DNA from: Planctomycetota bacterium | GTDB taxonomy: Bacteria; Planctomycetota; Planctomycetia; Gemmatales; Gemmataceae | Reading direction: 5' to 3' | DNA length: 64,000 nucleotides | Assembly (NCBI GenBank): GCA_016872605.1 | Contig: VGZI01000005.1 | Location: forward strand, 1-64,000 | Shown here: positions 61,266 to 64,000 of the stretch, piece by piece | How the letters are laid out: each line of letters begins with the position of its first letter | How positions within the stretch are numbered: position 1 is the first letter of the stretch | The notes under the pieces: model-generated | What the model was told of the DNA's origin: nothing | The model's input: only the letters and a program-made list of their open reading frames with translations | The model's database searches: none | Made by a program: the position numbers and the translations under genes

Positions 61266-62141
61266 TCATTTTTGCTGCGGCGAATTCGGTGGCGGAAACT
61301 CTTTGAGCACGATCTCGAGGCTCTTGCCATAGCCTTTCGGCACCGCCTCGAAGGCGTCGATGTGCCAGAGCGCCATCAGGGCGATACCGCGCGTCGTAGT
61401 GTGCGCCTTGGCCAGCCCGGCGCGAATGCGATCTTCGGTCGCCTTCGGAAGCGCCCCCGGCTTGTACACGATGACGGCTGGCGGAACGACGGCGGACTGA
61501 TCGAGGACCTTGAGATTCTTGGCGAACACCGGCCCCTTGAGCTCCTTGTAGAGGTCGAGCCAAATCGTGTCGATGACGGTCGCGTCCGCCTTCTTGCGCG
61601 CCACCTGATCGAGCGCTTCGAACTGGGAACCGGACTTTGCAACGGACGCGAAAAACTTTTGCCCATTCGCGACCTTGTCCAGATAGATGCGACAATACTC
61701 TTTGGTGCCCGACGGTAGGTCGAGCGTCTTGCCGCCCAGCTCGGCGATCGACTTGCCTGTGAAATTCTGGTGAACGATGAGGTGGGCTCGCTTGTCTTTT
61801 TGCTTCGTCGCTGCGATCAGGAATGGCTGTAGATCGGGGTGCTTTTTCTGTGCCCAGGCGAACTCATGAGCGTAAAGGATGCCGTAGTCGAGTTGCTTGC
61901 TGTGAATCCTGGCCGCGATCTCCTCCGCCGTGAGCTTGACCTCGAGGTCGCCGGCCAGGCCGGTCGTCTCTTTCATGACCTCCTTGAACTCGCCCACGGC
62001 AATTTCGATGAAGACCTTGGGTTGATCATGGAGAAACGTCCTGGCCATCGCGATACGAATGGCCTTGGGTTTTTGGCCGTTGCTCGCATTGATGAACAAC
62101 AGGACGACAGTTAAAACCAACGTAACTCGTGGCAAGTTCAT
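61266..62141 (-). CDS. PhnD-type phosphate/phosphonate-binding periplasmic protein (orphan)
   Basis: The 291-residue protein has a signal peptide (VTLVLTVVLLFINASNG) and resembles PhnD-family substrate-binding proteins: KQLDYGILYAHEFAW, RAHLIVHQNFTGKSIAELGGKTLDLPSGTKEYCRIYL, ADATVIDTIWLDLYKE. No ABC permease or ATPase is adjacent, as is common for planctomycete PhnD-like proteins. The start at 62141 has no clear Shine-Dalgarno. The ligand need not be a phosphonate. Confidence 0.82.
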   Translation of the reverse strand: MNLPRVTLVLTVVLLFINASNGQKPKAIRIAMARTFLHDQPKVFIEIAVGEFKEVMKETTGLAGDLEVKLTAEEIAARIHSKQLDYGILYAHEFAWAQKKHPDLQPFLIAATKQKDKRAHLIVHQNFTGKSIAELGGKTLDLPSGTKEYCRIYLDKVANGQKFFASVAKSGSQFEALDQVARKKADATVIDTIWLDLYKELKGPVFAKNLKVLDQSAVVPPAVIVYKPGALPKATEDRIRAGLAKAHTTTRGIALMALWHIDAFEAVPKGYGKSLEIVLKEFPPPNSPQQK

Positions 62142-62251
62142 ACTAGACTGTCTCACATCGATTAACGCCGCATGGCATTTTGACATCAGCGGTGTTGCTT
62201 TGCGGGCACTGATGATTCCAATGCGTCCGCCGCGATCAAGACGGTGTCCCC

Positions 62252-62660
62252 TCAATCACGCATCAGCGCCTCGAAGCCAGCCTGAACGAAACGCTGGTCG
62301 AACGTCAGCGCTTCTTCGATTTTCGCCGCTCACATCACGGCGAAGGCGAAGCAATCGACCAGGCCCCATTCCTTGTCGCGATGCGATTGATATATGGCGA
62401 AACCTTCATCGAAGATTCCTTGTGTGAGCCGGACCAGTTGGACGCCGGTCCGAGGCTAGAAAGTGATGCATAAACTCGACCCAGCGGTCCCGGAAGTTCC
62501 GAGCCAGAGCATTGCCGATCTCCAGCAGCACGGAATCCGTGATGAGGAAACGGCGTCCTGCAAGTTCCTCGGCAAGCTGGTCGGCACGTTCGTGGTATTG
62601 ATCGCGCTCGTTCACGAGCGCGACCTCAAAGAGCGTGTCAATGAAGATTATCTTCGACAC
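62252..62660 (-). pseudogene. VapC-type PIN-domain toxin, disrupted
   Basis: A PIN-domain reading (IIFIDTLFEVALVNERDQYHERA ... ITDSVLLEIGNALAR ... GLVDCFAFAVM, AAKIEEALTFDQRFVQAGFEALM) can be followed across the stretch. It is broken by a +1 frameshift near 62445-62458 and by a TGA at 62330-62332 where W is expected. VapC toxins are RNases; this copy should be inactive. The GTG start at 62660 overlaps the end of the upstream antitoxin-like gene. Confidence 0.75.
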
Positions 62661-62883
62661 GTTTTTCTCCGCTCGTGTAGATATCGAGGTTCTCAGCGAA
62701 ATCCGCCGGCGCCCGAATCTTCTTCACTCGTCTCAGTTTTTCCATGATCCCAGGCTCGTGCTTGCCCTTGTGCGTGGCGGCAGCATACTCCTGGACCATC
62801 CGGTACAACTCGTCAAGATTCTCTTCGGGAATCGTATCAATGACCGCCTGGATTCGTTCTCTAGTGCTTATGATCACCGCCAC
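62638..62883 (-). CDS. Probable antitoxin of the VapC-type module
   Basis: The 81-residue protein (TRERIQAVIDTIPEENLDELYRMVQEYAAAT) is helical with a charged C-terminus (EKLRRVKKIRAPADFAENLDIY). It directly precedes and overlaps the PIN-domain gene by 23 bases, the usual type II toxin-antitoxin layout. The GTG at 62883 begins 12 bases after the DUF1501 stop. The toxin is broken while this frame is intact. Confidence 0.7.
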   Translation of the reverse strand: MAVIISTRERIQAVIDTIPEENLDELYRMVQEYAAATHKGKHEPGIMEKLRRVKKIRAPADFAENLDIYTSGEKRVEDNLH

Positions 62884-62895
62884 AATGCGATTCCA

Positions 62896-64000
62896 TCACG
62901 CCAAAATCTCGCGCACCAGGCGGCCATGCACGTCGGTCAGGCGGAAGTCGCGGCCTTGGAAACGATAGGTCAGACGCGTGTGCTCCAGGCCCATCTGCTG
63001 CAGGACGGTCGCTTGCAGGTCGTGGACGTGGACGACGCCATTGACGGCGTTGTAGCCGATCTCATCGGTTTCGCCGTGGATGTAGCCGCGCTTGATGCCG
63101 GCGCCGGCAAGCCACATCGTGTAGCCGTCGATGTGATGATCGCGGCCCAGACTCTCTCGCGGCTCGCCCATAGGGGTTCGGCCAAACTCGCCACCCCAGA
63201 TCACCAGCGTGTCGTCGAGCATGCCCCGGCGTTTCAGGTCCTTGATCAGGGCGGAACTTGGCCGATCAACCTCGCGCGTGATGGAGTCGATCGACGTTTC
63301 GAGATTCAAGGGGCCGCCGTGATGGTCCCAATCGGTGTGGATGAGCTGAATATAGCGCACGCCGCGTTCGACCAGCCGACGCGCCAATAAGCAGTTGGCG
63401 GCGAACGACGCCTGGCCCGGCGTGACGCCGTAGAGCCGCAGCGTTTCCGCCGTTTCGCCGGCGAGGTTCATGACCTCCGGCGCCGCAGTTTGCATGCGAA
63501 ACGCCGTCTCGTAGGCGTTGATGCGCGTCTCGATCTCCGGGTCGCCGGTTTCGTTCAGTCGCATGCGGTTGAGATCGCGCACAACGTCGATGAATTGTGC
63601 TTGTTGTTGCGGGTTGACGCCCGGCGGATTTTGCAGATCGAGGATCGGCTGCGGGCCTCGCAGAAACGGCGTGCCGGAGTAGAGCGTCGGCAGAAACCCA
63701 CTCGACCAGATCGCCGCCCCGCCGCGCGGCCCGCGCGGCCCCGATTGCAGCACGACGAACGCCGGCAGGCTGTTCGACTCCGAACCCAGGCCGTAGACGA
63801 TCCATGAGCCCATCGATGGCCGACCGAACTGCGGCGACCCGGTGTTCAAAAAGACCTTGGCCGGCCCGTGATTGAACACGTCGGTCTTCATTCCCTTCAA
63901 AAAGCAGATGTCGTCGGCGATCTCGCGATGGAACGGCAACAACTCGCTGATGTCCGCACCGATGCGCCCCGCTTTCGCAAATCGCCGCCGCGTGCCGAGC
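62896..64000 (-). CDS. DUF1501 secreted protein, N-terminus beyond the window
   Basis: The frame runs off the right edge; upstream of MLPFHREIADD the reading GRIGADISE is still DUF1501-like. Visible motifs are DDICFLKGMKTDVFNHGP, QFGRPSMGSWIVYGLGSESNSLPAFVVL, ARRLVERGVRYIQLIHTDWDHHGG, TLVIWGGEFGRTP and GRDHHIDGYTMWLAGAGIKRG. The 3' end is followed by the antitoxin-like gene. Confidence 0.92.
   Translation of the reverse strand, partial: LGTRRRFAKAGRIGADISELLPFHREIADDICFLKGMKTDVFNHGPAKVFLNTGSPQFGRPSMGSWIVYGLGSESNSLPAFVVLQSGPRGPRGGAAIWSSGFLPTLYSGTPFLRGPQPILDLQNPPGVNPQQQAQFIDVVRDLNRMRLNETGDPEIETRINAYETAFRMQTAAPEVMNLAGETAETLRLYGVTPGQASFAANCLLARRLVERGVRYIQLIHTDWDHHGGPLNLETSIDSITREVDRPSSALIKDLKRRGMLDDTLVIWGGEFGRTPMGEPRESLGRDHHIDGYTMWLAGAGIKRGYIHGETDEIGYNAVNGVVHVHDLQATVLQQMGLEHTRLTYRFQGRDFRLTDVHGRLVREILA

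Overview
The window looks like a chromosomal segment of a planctomycete, most likely a Gemmataceae-type member of the Planctomycetota. The evidence is the high-GC coding style and the families present: three DUF1501 secreted proteins, a DUF1080 protein, two DUF4159 domains behind a prenyltransferase-like repeat domain, a Ser/Thr kinase fused to WD40 repeats, a beta-propeller protein with two c-type haem motifs, a formylglycine-enzyme-like lipoprotein and an LPS heptose gene (gmhB). No rRNA, tRNA, CRISPR array or replication origin was recognised.

Layout. 0-8 kb: the tail of an IS630-type transposase, a gene-poor stretch with repeats, a phosphoribosyltransferase, alpha-glucan phosphorylase and a kinase-WD40 gene broken by three single-base shifts. 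8-13 kb: an APC-type transporter, gmhB, a bestrophin channel, and an ArsR regulator upstream of a beta-carbonic anhydrase. 13-22 kb: a lipoprotein-export-type ABC pair, an HtrA protease, an ABC ATPase with membrane-fusion protein but no permease, and an ECF-like sigma factor. 22-27 kb: a TPP-riboswitch unit containing an unknown 4-TM protein, thiC and a second membrane protein, then a PD-(D/E)XK nuclease-like gene. 27-39 kb: secreted and outer-surface proteins (prenyltransferase/DUF4159, TPR, barrel-like, DUF1501, DUF1080, a thioredoxin-like gene with an in-frame TGA, SUMF1-TolB). 39-52 kb: housekeeping genes (tilS, trpC, CPBP protease, ygfZ, dtd) mixed with beta-propeller proteins, an MFS carrier and the two-haem protein. 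52-64 kb: two amino-acid transporters, priA, two more DUF1501 genes, an orphan PhnD-like protein and a decayed VapC-type toxin beside an intact antitoxin-like gene.

The most striking feature is a dense set of palindromic repeat families. They fill intergenic gaps, act as probable terminators, supply stop codons (tilS; the convergent CPBP/ygfZ pair) and have entered coding genes without breaking the frame: priA, trpC, the SUMF1-TolB gene, the two-haem gene and the prenyltransferase/DUF4159 gene. This resembles the Rickettsia palindromic elements but uses several unrelated palindrome families.

Two further leads are the in-frame TGA at codon 80 of the thioredoxin-like gene, a selenocysteine candidate, and the unknown membrane protein that is the first gene behind the TPP riboswitch.
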